From: Incurvaria masculella
Taxonomy: Eukaryota; Arthropoda; Insecta; Lepidoptera; Incurvariidae
Length of the DNA: 64,000 nt
Reading direction: 5' to 3'
Assembly (NCBI GenBank): GCA_946894095.1
Contig: OX335660.1
Location: 10,359,001 to 10,423,000 of the forward strand
Shown: piece by piece, positions 31,901-46,900 of the stretch
How positions within the stretch are numbered: position 1 is the stretch's first letter
Layout of the letters: each line of letters starts with the position of its first letter
Made by a program: the position numbers and the translations under genes
Notes under the pieces: model-generated
Told to the model about the DNA's origin: nothing
Database searches by the model: none
What the model saw: the letters and a program-made list of their open reading frames with translations, nothing else

Positions 31901-34900
31901 GCGCCTCCAGGGCGCGCTCCACGTGATGCAGCGTCACGCTGGAAGCGATTAGAAGGATTGTTTTGGATGTATTCTTAGGTACAATGGTCAAGTAATCAGT
32001 CCGTTGCATAAGAAACGAGCTGACATTTGTGCAGAGTTTCGGTCATAGGTATCCGAACGTATCAAACTGCGACATTATATTTTCGCTATTGAAGTTTATT
32101 TAATGACGTTTTTTTTGAGTGCAAACACACTAGGTTAAATTTTGAATTTAAAATTTGAGACAATCACAAATTCGGATCGGAGAACTGGCGATCGGTGGCT
32201 GCCGAGTCCAGGCAGTCGCTGTCTAGCGCCAACAGAGCCAGCACTAGGTGTCTAATCACGGTCATCGGTTACCCAAGGATGGTGTCCAACGCGTCGATGT
32301 ACCGCCGGAACATGGCGGTGGGGTATAGGCGCCACCACGGCGCGCGCAGCTCCAGCTCGCCCACGCACAGGAAGAACGTGTGGACGGCGTCGATGAGCCG
32401 CTGCGTGTCCGAGTTCACCTCCGCCGAGTCCAGGCAGCCCAGGCGGCTGTCCAGCGCCACCAGGGCCAGCGCTAGGAACGGGTGATTTATTGGCAAGGCT
32501 TTGAAAACTGTACAAAACATCTTAGAAGATGTTTCTGTTACAATCGGATACAAAACAGGCCAGAAGTTGTTAATATTTTGGTCAGAACAGGCATTTGAAT
32601 CCTCCGTTGAAATGTGAGTCGATTTTAATGCCAGTGCTTTAACAGGTTCCATAACTCAAAGCTATCACAAAACAATAGAAATAAAATCGAATGATTTTAA
32701 TTTGTTTTGGTTATATTTATTAGTCTAAAAGCTAACTCATGATACTATGATGCGCCTCACTTGTAGTAATTCTGAATTCTTCTATTAATTAAGGAATCGG
32801 CAAAGGAAAGTAAATAAGTAACTAGCAACTTGAAATTATTTGACCTTATTGAAAAGGTTATCAACGATTCAAAATGTTTCATCCTGAAAACCGATTTCGA
32901 TTATAAAAAAGAGTTAAAGGGAAAGCATCCGAATATATTTTCTTGGTCACCTATTCTCACACATACTCGTTGATGAGTCGACTTTTGAGACCGACTCATC
33001 ATTTTTAGTCTCAGTAGTCTCTCATCTCAGTAGTTTTATAGTTTATCTTATGTTGTTTGTTTGGACTTCATAGTATTAACAGATAGTAGAAAATAAATAT
33101 AATGTACCTAATAACAATGTAATTGAACTAGTGCATTAAAATCTGCTCTAACTTTACCCGTGTAAAAATCAACAGTCCACTGCTCTCTGCAGCACAGTCT
33201 ACCGACTAGTGCAGGGGACAGTATTCACTATGTATGTACATTATTACTCACTTTTTACTTTTTCCTTTTTACTATTTTTAGGGTTCCATACCTAAGGGTG
33301 CCAACGGAACCCTATTACTAAGCCTCCGCTGTCCATCCGTCCGTCTGTCACAGGGTTGTATCTCATGAACCGTAATAGGTAGGCAGCTGAAATGTTCACA
33401 GAGTGTGTATTTATTTTGCCGCTTTAACAACAAATAAAAAATGATAAAAACTTAGTGGGGCCCCCATACAAGAAACGTGACATTTTGGTGTTAAATTTGT
33501 ACAATGGTACGAAGCCCTTTGTGTGCGTGTCCGACTCGCACTTGGCCCTTTTTTTTTAAAGTTGTCGTCTCATGCTTACATTCAAGCGACCATTTGTGCA
33601 GCTCGTTGAGGAAGTTATGAGGTGTTTCCATGTTTGCGTCACGTATCGCCCGAGCCCTGTAATCATATGGAGTCAATTAGGGTGTAGACTGAACTGATAA
33701 TAAATGAATTGAGGTAATTTGAAATAGTGGCATTATTTTCAACGAAATCTAGATGGCGCATTTATCCCAAAAATCAAACATCAACTTTTGCAGATAGAAT
33801 AGAATAGCATAGAATAGAATAGAATAGAATAGAATATCAATTAATTAAGCTTCACCAAAAATTTGCGAATTTACATCTGAGGAATCCTTACATCCAGATG
33901 TGAAATCCAATGGATTCGCAAAATACTTCTCAATACCAAACTCACAGCGTAAATATTTCGAAAAGGTACGAAATGTGGACACTATATTTCTTTACATAAT
34001 ATGATATGTGTTCGGTAAATATACTTTTTCGTACTAAGAAGGTACGTCGCTTATTCCAAGGAAGGTGACATGTACGCATGTATAATCAAGCGTGAAGCAA
34101 GGACAATTTTTAAAGAAAGAGCCCTGTGAAACGAACTATTTGCGAATGCTTGACACGAGCCAGCAAAACAACATTTTTTGGTATTGTGTCTACCCCTTTC
34201 TTTACTCACACACATTCACTTTCACCCCTTTTAGCAGAGCTTGGCGATACACATGTAGAGCTGGCATTAGATTGTTTTCTTTATTATTATTATTATTTGC
34301 GACCTGACAATCCTGACATGGATGGATAATACCACACAACTACCGTTATGATATTAGCCTAATACACCTCATTCCCGAAGGAATTAGGTGCCATGCCAGG
34401 ACCTTTCTTTATGCGCACGGCTACATTTAACTGGATTGAAAACACGGACAATTCTTCATTGCCGCTTCGAACGTCTTTTCATCCAGTGCGATGGTACAAA
34501 TCCGGGCGGACTTGAACCCTACCAACCGGTAGGGGAAGGGAACCTACAGTTTCCATGGTTTTACATGGTTTCCGAACCATGGAGCAGCTCGCATTCGTGA
34601 CGAAATACACTTTATCGAACTCGGAAAGAGAAAGAAAGTAGTGCATGTCGGAATTGAACTCAGACCTCTGGTACGCTAGGCCAGGCCCCGCGCCAGTAGG
34701 CTACGAGCCGCCTTCTGGGGGTACTAGGAGACTAGCAGGCGGAAGGAGAGTCTGTACCTGCGCACGAAGGCGTCGGCGACGCTGGCGACGGGCTCGGCGT
34801 AGCGCGCGGCCGCGCCTGCGCTCAGCACGACACGCGCCACGCGACCCCGGAACGCGGACCAAGCCTCGCCGTGTCTGCGAATATATTTTTTATTTTATAT

Positions 34901-37900
34901 TTCAGGATTGCCAACAGACTTTACACAATACATTTGCAATTACATATGTTACAATTTTGGTTACGTGAATCAGCCCAATAATAGGGAAACACAACATGCT
35001 TATATTGGTTTTAGCTAAGAAGCCACAGTGGGGTCAAGCGCGCATCTACCATGGGTATAATTTGAAATAAAGATAGAACCGCGCTCATTCCCAGTTTTAC
35101 GTAAAGTAACAGCAGGTAACTTAACATTTTGAAAACATGCTAACTCCACAGACAACTGATGTAGGTTAAAAATATCTAGATATCCATCGCGCCGGTAAAA
35201 TTATCGGAAATATCAAAGCTTAGACTATTATCTAGTGTATGACCGTAAAATGGTTTTAATAAGTTGCCTATAGTCTTTAAAAATATATGTTTGTGAACAC
35301 CTATTTACAAGTTTTTAATAGGTTTTCAGGCCGGTGCTTGGAAACTATAAACGATTTAGACAATTTTCTTTTTTGTGGTACAAGATCACATAGTTATCTA
35401 GTGAATAACCATGACACATATATTAATTGACTTTGGAAAGGAGACTCTACAGGTCAAAAACCTAAGCTTCGCTTCGTCGCTCTCGATTGTCACGCGCATA
35501 CTACAATGGACCCTAACTCAAACTCGCCATTATCGTTTGTTTGCTGAACACTGGAGTCTGGAATAGTTTGGTGCTCGTTGACTTCCGCTGCGGAGTATTA
35601 CATCATTTCGTTCATTCTACAACTCCAAATTATTTAAAAACCGGCCAAGTACGAGTCGGACTCGCACACGAAGGGTTCCGTACCATCTTACAAGATTTAA
35701 TACAAAAAAATGTTTTTTGTATAATTTTTTTTTATTTTACCTATTTGTTGTTATAGCGGGAAAATAAATACACCCTCTGTGAAAATTTCAGCTGCCTACC
35801 TATTACGGTTCATGAGATACAGCCCTGTGACGGACGGACAGCGGAGGTTTAGTAATACGGTTCCGTTTTCACCCTTTGGGTACGGAACCCTAAAAAACGC
35901 CCGTGAGCAGTGCCGCCGCTTGCCGAGAGCGTGAAATTCGAACATCAGTAGGCATCGCTCGGGAGTCGTTGGTTTATCGCTCAGGATTCTATTCCTACTA
36001 GCAAATGTCCACAGGCCTATTCCTGGAATTCCGTATTCAGTTATCAGGAATCCTGAGACTATAAAATCCCTTTTATAACGGTTTTCAAAGCTATTTTCTA
36101 AACGAAAAGATTCCGGAGCATAGTATTTCAATTTAGTCAAGGCTTTCAAAGCGGTTTTCTAGACTGATGATTCTTGATTCCTTATTACGGAATTCCAGGA
36201 ATAGGCCTGCTGTGCTCATGTGAGTGGAGATTCCGGCACTTACATGGCCCCGTTTAGTTCTTTTTGTGCTTGTGGTAAGAAACGACTGAGAGATTGGTGA
36301 TTAGAAATACAATAGGTGGTAGGTTCGGTTAGGTTAGGTAAGGTTAGGTTTGGTTAGATTTGAACTAACGATGGTCAAAGCGGGAATTAAAATTGTCAGT
36401 GTTTTCCGTATGTAGTTACATATGGCCGTGCAATACAAGGAAGGTTCTGACATGGCCACTTGTTTCAAAGCGGTGTGTTGGGCTCGTCAAGACAGTAGGT
36501 TTGTCATTAGCCAGTTACATATAAAAAGATCTTGAAAAGAGACAATGTGATTATTGTTATGTAATTTAATGTGTTTGTTTTGTAGTGTCATCCCACACTC
36601 AAGGAAGGATATGATTTAAACATTTAGTTGATTGTTTAGGTAGTATTCGCTGTTATGGTATTATCTTCACAAATCATCAAATGAAATGACAGTTTAGTCC
36701 AAATTTCCATGTACACCCTTGCGTCAGTCCGCTCATTGCTGTCACACATTCCTAAGGCGTAATATATTTAGTTGGTAGGCAAATAATGCTTTCGTTCAAT
36801 CTTGTTCGTAACAAAAATAATCACTTAAGGAGATGAGAATGGACGGACCAAAGGATAGAGGAATGGACGGACGAAAAAGGAAAAAAAACAATAGAAAATA
36901 AATAACGATAGAAAACAACCAAATTGTCTTACACAGCGATCACACCTGCGCAATTTTCTTCGGCGCCGAAAAAGTCCTTCCTTAGCACGTGCTTGTAGTA
37001 ATTCAAAGACGGCATAGAAGGCCTGAAATCAAATAAAATGTCTATGAGTTTACCTGCTCCAGTGGCCAGTACCCAATATTTCACGGCCAATCTATTTCGC
37101 AATGTCCAATAGTACATTCGGCTGAAACAGCAATATATCGGATATATACAGCAAATGATTCCATATTTCAAAATAATTTACTTATTCGTTAACTTGCCCT
37201 GATAAATGTTAATGTAAGTGGGCCACCTAAGTGCTGAATCCATCAAACCACCATCCCAGCCAGAAACCATCTAACTTGAAGATATGAAATCCAATTCATT
37301 TAACCTCGAGGCCATTTAACCAATCTAAAAACTATTGAAGGCCGTGAGAGGAGAAACGTTTTGTACATATGGACAAGTTGTTTCCCTATTTCAAGGCAAC
37401 GGATTATGCAATTATGTATGTAGGAACCGAGGTAGGAACCAACCTATGCGGCAGCGCATCCTCGCCTCTAAACACGCGTTCGACCTCGCTTGCGTCGAAC
37501 ACGAAGAGCATGTCCGGCCGGCCGACTAGTCCGGCTAGACGCACGCACCGACCGTACTGCCGCCGCAGCGACACGCACACCCGGTCTATGTGCTGCACGG
37601 AGTAGCCGCCTGCAACATAGCACATTTTACATAGACTGAGTCATTAATGTAGTTTGGCTAGACGCACGCACCGGCCGTACTGCCGCCGCAGCGACACGCA
37701 CACCCGGTCTACGTGCTGCACGGAGTAGCCGCCTGCAACATAGCACATTTTACATAGACTGAGTCATTAATGTAGTTTGGCTAGACGCACGCACCGGCCG
37801 TACTGCCGCCGCAGCGACACGCACACCCGGTCTACGTGCTGCACGGAGTAGCCGCCTGCAACATAGCACATTCTACTTAGACTGAGACATTAATATAGTT

Positions 37901-40900
37901 TGGCTAGACGCACGCACCGGCCGTACTGCCGCCGCAGCGACACGCACACCCGGTCTATGTGCTGCACGGAGTAGCCGCCTGCAACATAGCACATTCTACT
38001 TAGACTGAGACATTAATATAGTTTGGCTAGACGCACGCACCGGCCGTACTGCCGCCGCAGCGACACGCACACCCGGTCTATGTGCTGCACGGAGTAGCTG
38101 CCTGCAACATAGCACATTTTACATAGACTGAGTCATTAATGTAGTTTGGCTAGACGCACGCACCGGCCGTACTGCCGCCGCAGCGACACGCACACCCGGT
38201 CTAGGTGCTGCACGGAGTAGCCGCCTGCAATATAGCACATTCTACTTAGACTGAGACATTAATATAGTTTGGCTAGACGCACGCACCGGCCGTACTGCCG
38301 CCGCAGCGACACGCACACCCGGTCTATGTGCTGCACGGAGTAGCCGCCTGCAACATAGCACATTCTACTTAGACTGAGACATTAATATCACAGAACAATT
38401 AGGAGGTAAGAATTGTGAAGTGGGCGGAACTCGCGCGCCGGTCTTTAGCGGGGACCCGCGCACTTCATACGCGCATGATTCACTCCTCTGCGGCGTTCCT
38501 GTGCATTAACTTATCCGTGATACAATCTAAAATTGAAAAGGAGTAATGCCGTACTGTGCCATAATAACGTGTAAACGCGACAGCCGGGTGCACAACCTTC
38601 ATAATGGCGGAGTTTCATATCACCGGTTAGTTTCATTTACATGTATAGCGATAAAACTTACAACAAAAACACTACGAAACAATATGGCGTCGCGGCGTCG
38701 CTTTGCTTGCCGGGTCATGTCTCGCTACTCTGTTAGTGACTGCGGCGTGTGAGGCGCTCGGCCGTGTTCGAAAGTGACGTAACATTTGATTGCAAACAGT
38801 ATTGGAATTCCAACATAGATTCATTACTTTAAGGTTCATATTAACTGAACAAATGTGGATTTGTTGTTTGGTTATTAATTAAGAAGGGATAGCCAATTGC
38901 GACGTTTATACATCCGCGAAGCAAAAAGGCTTAAGTAAAACGGTAACAGCGGTCCTGGAACAAATTTACAAACGTTTCACTTCCTGCCTCCTCAATATTC
39001 CGTGATTAATATAGTTTGGCTAGACGCACGCACCGGTCGTACTGCCGCCGCAGCGACAAACACACCCGGTCTATGTGCTACACGGAGTAGCCGCCTGCAA
39101 CGTAGCACATTCTACTTAGACTGAGTCATTAATATAGTTTGGCTAGACGCACGCACCGGCCGTACTGCCGCCGCAGCGACACGCTCACCCGGTTTATGTG
39201 CTGCACGGAGTAGCCGCCTGCAACATGGCACATTCTACTCAGACAGTCATTATTATAGTTTGGCTAAACGCACCCACCGGCCGCACAGCCCCCGCAGCGA
39301 CACGCACACCCGGTCTATGTGCTGTACGGAGTAGCCGCCTGCAACATGGCACATTCTACTCAGACTGAGTCATTAATATAGTTTGGCTAGACGCACCCAC
39401 CGGCCGCACAGCCCCCGCAGCGACACGCACACCCGGTCTATGTGCTGCACGGAGTAGCCGCCTGCAACATGGCACATTCTACTCAGACTGAGTCATTAAT
39501 ATAGTTTGGCTAGACGCACCCACCGGCCGTACAGACCCCGCAGCGACACGCACACCCGGTATATGTGCTGCAGGGAGTAGCCGCCTGCAACAAGGCACAT
39601 TCTACTCAGACTGAATCATTAATATAGTTTGGCTAGACGCACCCACCGGCCGTACAGCCCCCGCAGCGACACGCACACCCGATCTATGTGCTGCACGGAG
39701 TAGCCGCCTGCAACATAGCACATTCTACTTAGCCCCGATTGCACGAAGAGACTGCTGAGTTAATCAATGTTCAAACACAGCATGAAGTTCCTCGAATACT
39801 GTCCATGCAAAGTGACGTGTTTAATCATATGTTGACGTTGATTTTGATTTTTTGTCCTTTCGTGCACTCGGCCCTTAGACTGAGTCATTAATATAGTTTG
39901 GCTAGACGCACGCGCCGGCCGTACTGCCGCTGCAGCAACACGCAACTTGGTCTGTGTGCTGCCCGGAGTAGCCGCCTGCAACAATGCACATTCAACTTAG
40001 ACTGAGTCACTAATATAGTTTGGCTAGTCACACGCATTGGCCGCACTGCCCCCGCAGCAACACGCACACTGGGTCTTCAGAGGTCTACACCATCTCTGGT
40101 TAGTATTATAGTTATGGTTATGATAGATTTTATATGCAACCTGACATAGATGGGTAATACCACACCACTCAATACACCACATTGTCAAAGTGCCATGCCA
40201 GAACATTCCCTTTATGAGCACGGCTACATTTAACTGGATGGAAAACACGTCAATGTTTCATTGCTGCTTCGACCATTTTTCATCCAATGCGATGGTACCA
40301 ACCCGGGCGGGCTTGAACCCTACCTAGTAGGGGAAGGATACCTACAGTTTTACATGGATTCCGAACCATGGAACAGCTCGCATTAGTGACGAAATGCACT
40401 TATCCAAGTCAGAAAGAGAAAGAAAGTGGTGCATGTCAGGGCGAGGAATTAAACCCAGATCTCTGGTTCGCTAGGCCAGTCTCCGCGCCACTAGGCTACG
40501 AGCCGCTTCTTTCTTCTTCAGGCGTTGAATTTTTACGCGCATTCCAAATTCAGATTTGTTAGAGCCACAGAAATCGGAATATAAGTGAAATAAAGTATAG
40601 TCCGTTTTCTGTGGTTAGAACATTCGACTGGTGCAACGATAAAATCGTAAATGTATTTATTTATTTATAAAAGGTAAGCCAACAGTGTAACATAAAAATT
40701 TGATATAAAACTGATACATCAGTTTCTGTTTTGATTAGTAATTTTTGAATTTCATTCCTGTTATGTATACGAATTACAGGCGAACACAGCATATGTAGGT
40801 ATAATTTTAAACACTGTGTTAGTAGGAGGCATTGATTACGGGAGGAGGGACTGTAGGAGAATTTCAAATTATGGGTATAAAGGAGGTGGCGAAATTGTAA

Positions 40901-43900
40901 GACACAATATCTGCGAATGGTATGTTTTGCTGTAATAATAACAATAATGTAAGTATATGTGTGGCCGGACATATATTATATTAGAGTTGAATGCTATAGC
41001 TTATGGCCATATATGTCCACCATTTCCGGTTGATTTATTCATCTGCCAATTGATTAAAATCCATATATATTTCAAGCTAACAACGTCAGGTAACGTTCTT
41101 ATACTTGGTAACAATGCTTAAATATTTACTTTTAACCTGTACCTATGGGCACAGTGTTAGTTTTTACAATTATAAGTGCGGCCTTCAATACAAATGTAGT
41201 CTGTCAATAGTCAGATCGGACAAACTAATTTACGTTATTACTGATATTTGTTTTAGTGATATCGGTTCCGGTACTAACACAAAAGTGTACTTTTCTAGAG
41301 TACATACATATATGGCGATGCCACGTGTCTGAATACGACAAGTAATTGAGCAATGTGGTAATATGATTCTTGCCCAATGGTTAGCTTCAAAAAAACTTTG
41401 AGCTTTACATTTTTAAATATATGACTTGGGTACTTCATTGTAGTATGAATTTATTAATCTACTGACTTTTACTTGAGTAGAGCATATATAAAAAGATGTA
41501 GATGAAGCGAAAGAGGTGTACTGTTATCGTACCGTATGGCGCTCTATTATCTCTGTTTCCCCTTCGAGAAAGCGGGGTGAAGATATGTATGTATAATGGA
41601 ACCTTGTAAAAAATTGCTGTTGCTTTTTACACCCGAATAGTTGACCTAAAACTTTACTTTATAGTTAGACGTCATTATGGTATTCAATAGTTTATTAGTC
41701 TCCTTTAACATATTCATAGTACTCATACCATTTTGTTTAGCATTAGGTATGGTCTTTTCATTATTTTGCTTTGGATAAACCGTGGCGTTAACGGGCATAT
41801 GGTTCATACGTTCAAACGTTTGCTCATATTTGGAGCAAAAATGGTAGATAAGATTTTGTTGTGGAACTCAAAAAAAAAATCATCCACTCATACATTTATG
41901 TGGACACCTAACAACAATTTGTTTTAAGCCATACAATGTTGGGCAGAGATATATACACATAGGTGCCACTTCATTTCACTTTCTAAATATGTTTTAAGCT
42001 TAAACTAGGTAGCATAGTTTAGTGGATCACCACGGCTAAGACAGCTGTCAAAAATCGCACTGACAAATGAGTACACTCTCTCAACTGAACGGGTTCCGGC
42101 GAGAATGCATAGAAAACAATAATAAATTTGAATAAATTAGATAGGTACACTTACACAGTCATAAATTGAATATTCTGCTAAGAACGGAAGCGCTCATGTT
42201 TGGACTTTGGACTTCCGATGGTTTTTCTGTTTATGGAACTAGACATTTTTTTTCTGGACGTACAAAACTTGCCTCGCGAAACCACGCTCTGTGGGGCACC
42301 ATACCCATACCAGCGGATTTGCGGACTATTTCTGTGCTATCGAGCTTGTTAAAATTACGCTTGTAGACTCCCAGCTGCTGTGCTGTCATGACATAGCCCA
42401 ATCTAACTCAATCGCGGGCACGGTACAAAACCGTGCTGTTGCGCTCTGGGACCTTTTCAAAGAAAAAGACTGGCTCCGTGATGAGGAAGATGCAACATGT
42501 CCACAAAAAAGACAATGTGCATAGTGTATGATTTGGTAAGATTAACGAAAAATTTTATTACTAAACGACGTATAGCTAAAAGTACACCACGACCGCTGTA
42601 TTAAAAAATCTAACAAAAACCAAATAGATTAAATAAGCTATGTCTGATGACTAATCTTTTTAAGATGTTCTTACCTTATCATTGCGTAATCTACCTCCAA
42701 AGTTATTGTATAAAACGCGAGAAAAACCGAACTTTCGGACCTTATAACTTAGAAACCAAACACAATTTTACAATGCCTACGGTCATCAGACATCTAGTTC
42801 GATCAAATTAAAGTTATTTTGAACAAAATCTCTGGGGATATCTGACAAGTAATATGTGCGTGATTTTCTTTCCCCGTTTGTATGAGGAGTTGAGCAGGAT
42901 GGCCCACCTTAAAACTAATGGCCATGCAAGCGTTTCTTATATGGCTCAGCTACATTGAACGCTAAGTTATTGTTCCCTGCTAATTCACTAGCATAAGCCA
43001 ACATTTTAACTGAAGCCACAGGTTTACAATTGGACCAAATTATTATAAATTAAATTGTTCTTATTAAAATCCACGTTATTAGGCCAAAAATCCTTATAAG
43101 GACTAATTGCCATGCCAGGCCCCTATTGAACTGGATATGTTATCACGACCAATTTTCATTGCCGCTTCGATTATCGTTCATGGAATCTGTACCATAAATA
43201 ACTGATCGCTTGTTTGCCTCTTACGACATGAATGGGAACAATAATTTACTTTTCTACGTAAAATGACAGACAAACTGAAACATTCGACTTAGGAGCGCAG
43301 CGTCATAATACCTGATTGCTTTTAGTTTGATAATGGCGTAAGTAAAACCTAGTCAAACTACATAAACACCACGTGTAAACTAGGTACCATACCAGGACCT
43401 TCCTTACGGCTGCTTTGACCATAGTTCATTGAATTCGATGGTACCAACTCTAAATAATTAGGTCCCCGTCCTTGCAATGGATGGGGACCTAATTATTTAG
43501 GTGGAATCCAAACAAATCCGAAATCTGAAGGACAAATCACTTATTCGCCTCTTTTGGCATGCACTGGAAGAAATGCAATGGAAGAGCTTGTATTATTCGT
43601 AAATATCAGAACCCATACAGCACAAGACAGTCTAAACTTGAACATTGTAGTATGCACTTGTATCGTCATGCTTACTTAATACATTGAGCCATGCTGAGAT
43701 AAAGCCACTTAAAACGATTCAGTTGAATGACTTCAAGAGGATGAATAGAAAAACCTTGGAGACGTGAGGACATACAGATTGCAAAACATTAAAGCTTGAC
43801 AGTATTGAGGCCATAATGAGACCGTGCAATGATTTAAAAAAAATAAAACTGTTAAGTTTGGTGCTCAATACAATATTTGTGATGACGGAAAATCTATTAA

Positions 43901-46900
43901 TTGCAGTATATTTCCATGGCTGGTTACGCAGGAAAACCTCAGAATCTTTGAATATGTCTTGTAAAGTTAATAATTATTAGCGAAGAAACTGTAGGAGAAC
44001 TCTGTTGGGTCGTAAGAAGTACTGGTGTATTAGTATACCCGCGAAAGATATGTTTTCTGGTTCATTTCCAGCCTTGCATTATACTTTTTCCTTCATTGAT
44101 AAATTGCTTTTTTTTTAAACCGGTACGGGTGGCTGTGTTGAGCAACAAAGGTGCTCAGAAAAGCGAAATATACCAGGTTATAGGATGAGGAAAGGCATCC
44201 GCCGGCAGAGAGTTCCATATCGGTTGCTATAAAGTGCGGAAGAGAAATGAGTTTTTGAAAAATGGTTCGTTCTCAAAAGCCTAACGTCAACCACAAGGGG
44301 GTGCTCTGATTCTCTGCGGCGGATGCTCCGGATATTGGCACGATGGGAAGGAATGCAAGTTCCACAGAGCAAACGCCCATGGTGGTGCCTTTAGAACAGA
44401 CTGAGCGACCTCACTGGCTCAGGGACTGCAGGCCAGCGATGTGTTTAGGGTCCTTAACAAGACTGTTACCTGCTTCACATTTGATAATAAGTGCTTTTAT
44501 TATAATTATATGTTAAAATGCATATTATATGGATCCGTGTAGCTCTACAGTATACACAAAAATTACGTTAAATCTAAAAACTAAATCTAGCAGTCAATCG
44601 GAGCTGCATTTTATATGAGACATTAGGCTGTGACATGCATGTACGCTTAATCTCTATAAGCATTAACACATTAATTAAAGCAAGAGCCCAGTAAAAATAA
44701 CTACTTTACAAATATACTGCAAGGCTGGACCCGAACCAGCAAAATATACCATTCGCGGGTATTGCGTCTACCAATTTCGCCACAAGCTGTATACCCATAA
44801 TTTGGAATTCTCCTACACATTCCTTGGAATAAGCGACGTACCTGCTTAGTACGAAAAAGTATGTTATTTACTTAATATCTTAAGTACTGGCTAAAGCCTG
44901 TTGATAATAGCTATGGCACAATCTCTGGAGCCACACATATTTTATATTAAGTATTGCAAGTACCTCGGCACAACAACTCATACTCGTTTTTACTAAAAAA
45001 TATACATCCAGAGTTGCTTACATCATCAATATACGAAGTCATAACATTGAAACGGCCTCACACGAGTTTCCCTGGCCGGTGTGCATTTTCCACTGCACTC
45101 TTGTTGCCTTCACTCTCGTGCCACACCGGGCTTCTAATTGCTAATCAGGTGCACCGAGCTATGCAGCGATGAGTATACAGGGTGGAACAGTCACTCCCGG
45201 TATTTTCTCATCGAAAAAGGTAACACCCCTTGAGCACCCATGTGCATTCAGATCCATAAGGGCGTAAGTAAAACAACATTTAATATTATTTAATAATAAA
45301 TACAACTAATTTAGAAATTTAAAAAAGTAGATTCGTAGATTGATGGTAAAGCCATAATTTAAAGAAAAAATTGTAAGACCCCGATGCTGTATGCTAACGG
45401 GGCAAATAAGCTTAAAAATTGTAAAAAAAAGTTCAAACAAAGAATGGGGGAGCCTCAGATATATATGTATACTTATATGTTTGAAATACAGCAAAGCAAC
45501 CTTACTTTCGTCTTTTTGAAATTTCAAATTCAGTTCTCGTTATACTTACAAATAATAAAATGTGCTTTCACTTACACCCTCATGGAACTGAATACAATCA
45601 GGTGCTAACACCCCCTTAAGGTGGCCCAACCCGCTCAACTCCCCATTAAAACGGGGAAAGAAGATCACGCCCATATTTCTTATCAGAGACCCAAAATTTT
45701 GCTCAAAATAGCTTTATTTGATCGAACTAGATGTCTGATGACCGTTGGCATTATAAAATTGTGTTTGGTTTCCCTCACACCTCCTCTCACACACCCTCAC
45801 ACACACGCACACACCCTCACCCTAATACACCCTCTTTCTCTCCATATCTTTCCCATGTACTATAGTTAAGAGCGATTAATAGTTTCATTTATATTTGTGA
45901 AAACTTTTTGGGGCTCATTTTTTTATTTCTAGTGTATTTTGTGTAACTTGTTTGTTAGCTGTAAGTTTTCATTTTAATAAATAAATAAATAAGTTATAAG
46001 GTCCGAAATTTCGGATTTTTCGCGCGTTTTATACAATAACTTTGGAGGTAGATTACACAATTAAAGTAAGAACATCTTAAAAAGATTAGTCATCAGACAT
46101 AGCTTATTTAATCAAGATTTATAACATATTTGGTTTTTGTTAGACTTTTGAATACAGCGGCCGTGGTTTACTTTTAGCTATAAGTCGTTTTGAAATTAAA
46201 TTTTTTATAAATCTTACCAAATCATACACTATGCACATTGTCTTTTTGTGGACATATTGCATCTTCCTCATCACGGAGCCTGTCTTATTCTTTGAAACAG
46301 AGAAGGACCTTAAGATTTTCGTTTTCAAAGTTCAATATTTCGTCAAGTCTGAGAGGTACCTTAATGAAGTCGGCATCTTTACGACACGACCCTATCGTTC
46401 TTGTTTAGTTTCCTGAAATGGCAATGGAAAATAACACTTACCGCGTTAGCGTTCTTTTAAATTGACTTTCGAATAAGTTTGTACCAAAACTACAGCTTTT
46501 TTGTCTAAAATAGCATGTAAGTCGGCTTGTACCAATCGACAGACACTTTCTGCTGTTACAGCCTGTATATTTGGTAGTTGCGAGTCAAATACTTGCGCAA
46601 TCTGTCCGCCGCTAGGCGGGTGAATGTCTGACTTGGGAAGCAGTTTCCAGGCGAGAATGTGCTTCCTTTTAATCGCTTATCTCTGAGGGACGAGGCGATT
46701 TTTGCCGTTTATTAATGTGGATTTGAAAGCTTATGGCTTGAAATTATGAATAGGTTAAAAGGTATCCAAAATTTGGATTTATATATAGAATAATTTAATT
46801 ATTAACTCCTAAACAAAAACTACAACACACTCACTTTCACACCCTTACATTCACACATGCACTTACCATATACCAAATATTTGTATCTTTCAATAGTCAA

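Noticed and set aside
37526..40085. CRISPR-like array
   Set aside because: The 123-bp repeats are contiguous duplicates of an exon edge with no unique spacers, and the genome is eukaryotic.
45785..45850. CA-rich stretch as a regulatory element
   Set aside because: It is a degenerate microsatellite within a retroelement-like insertion in a MITE.
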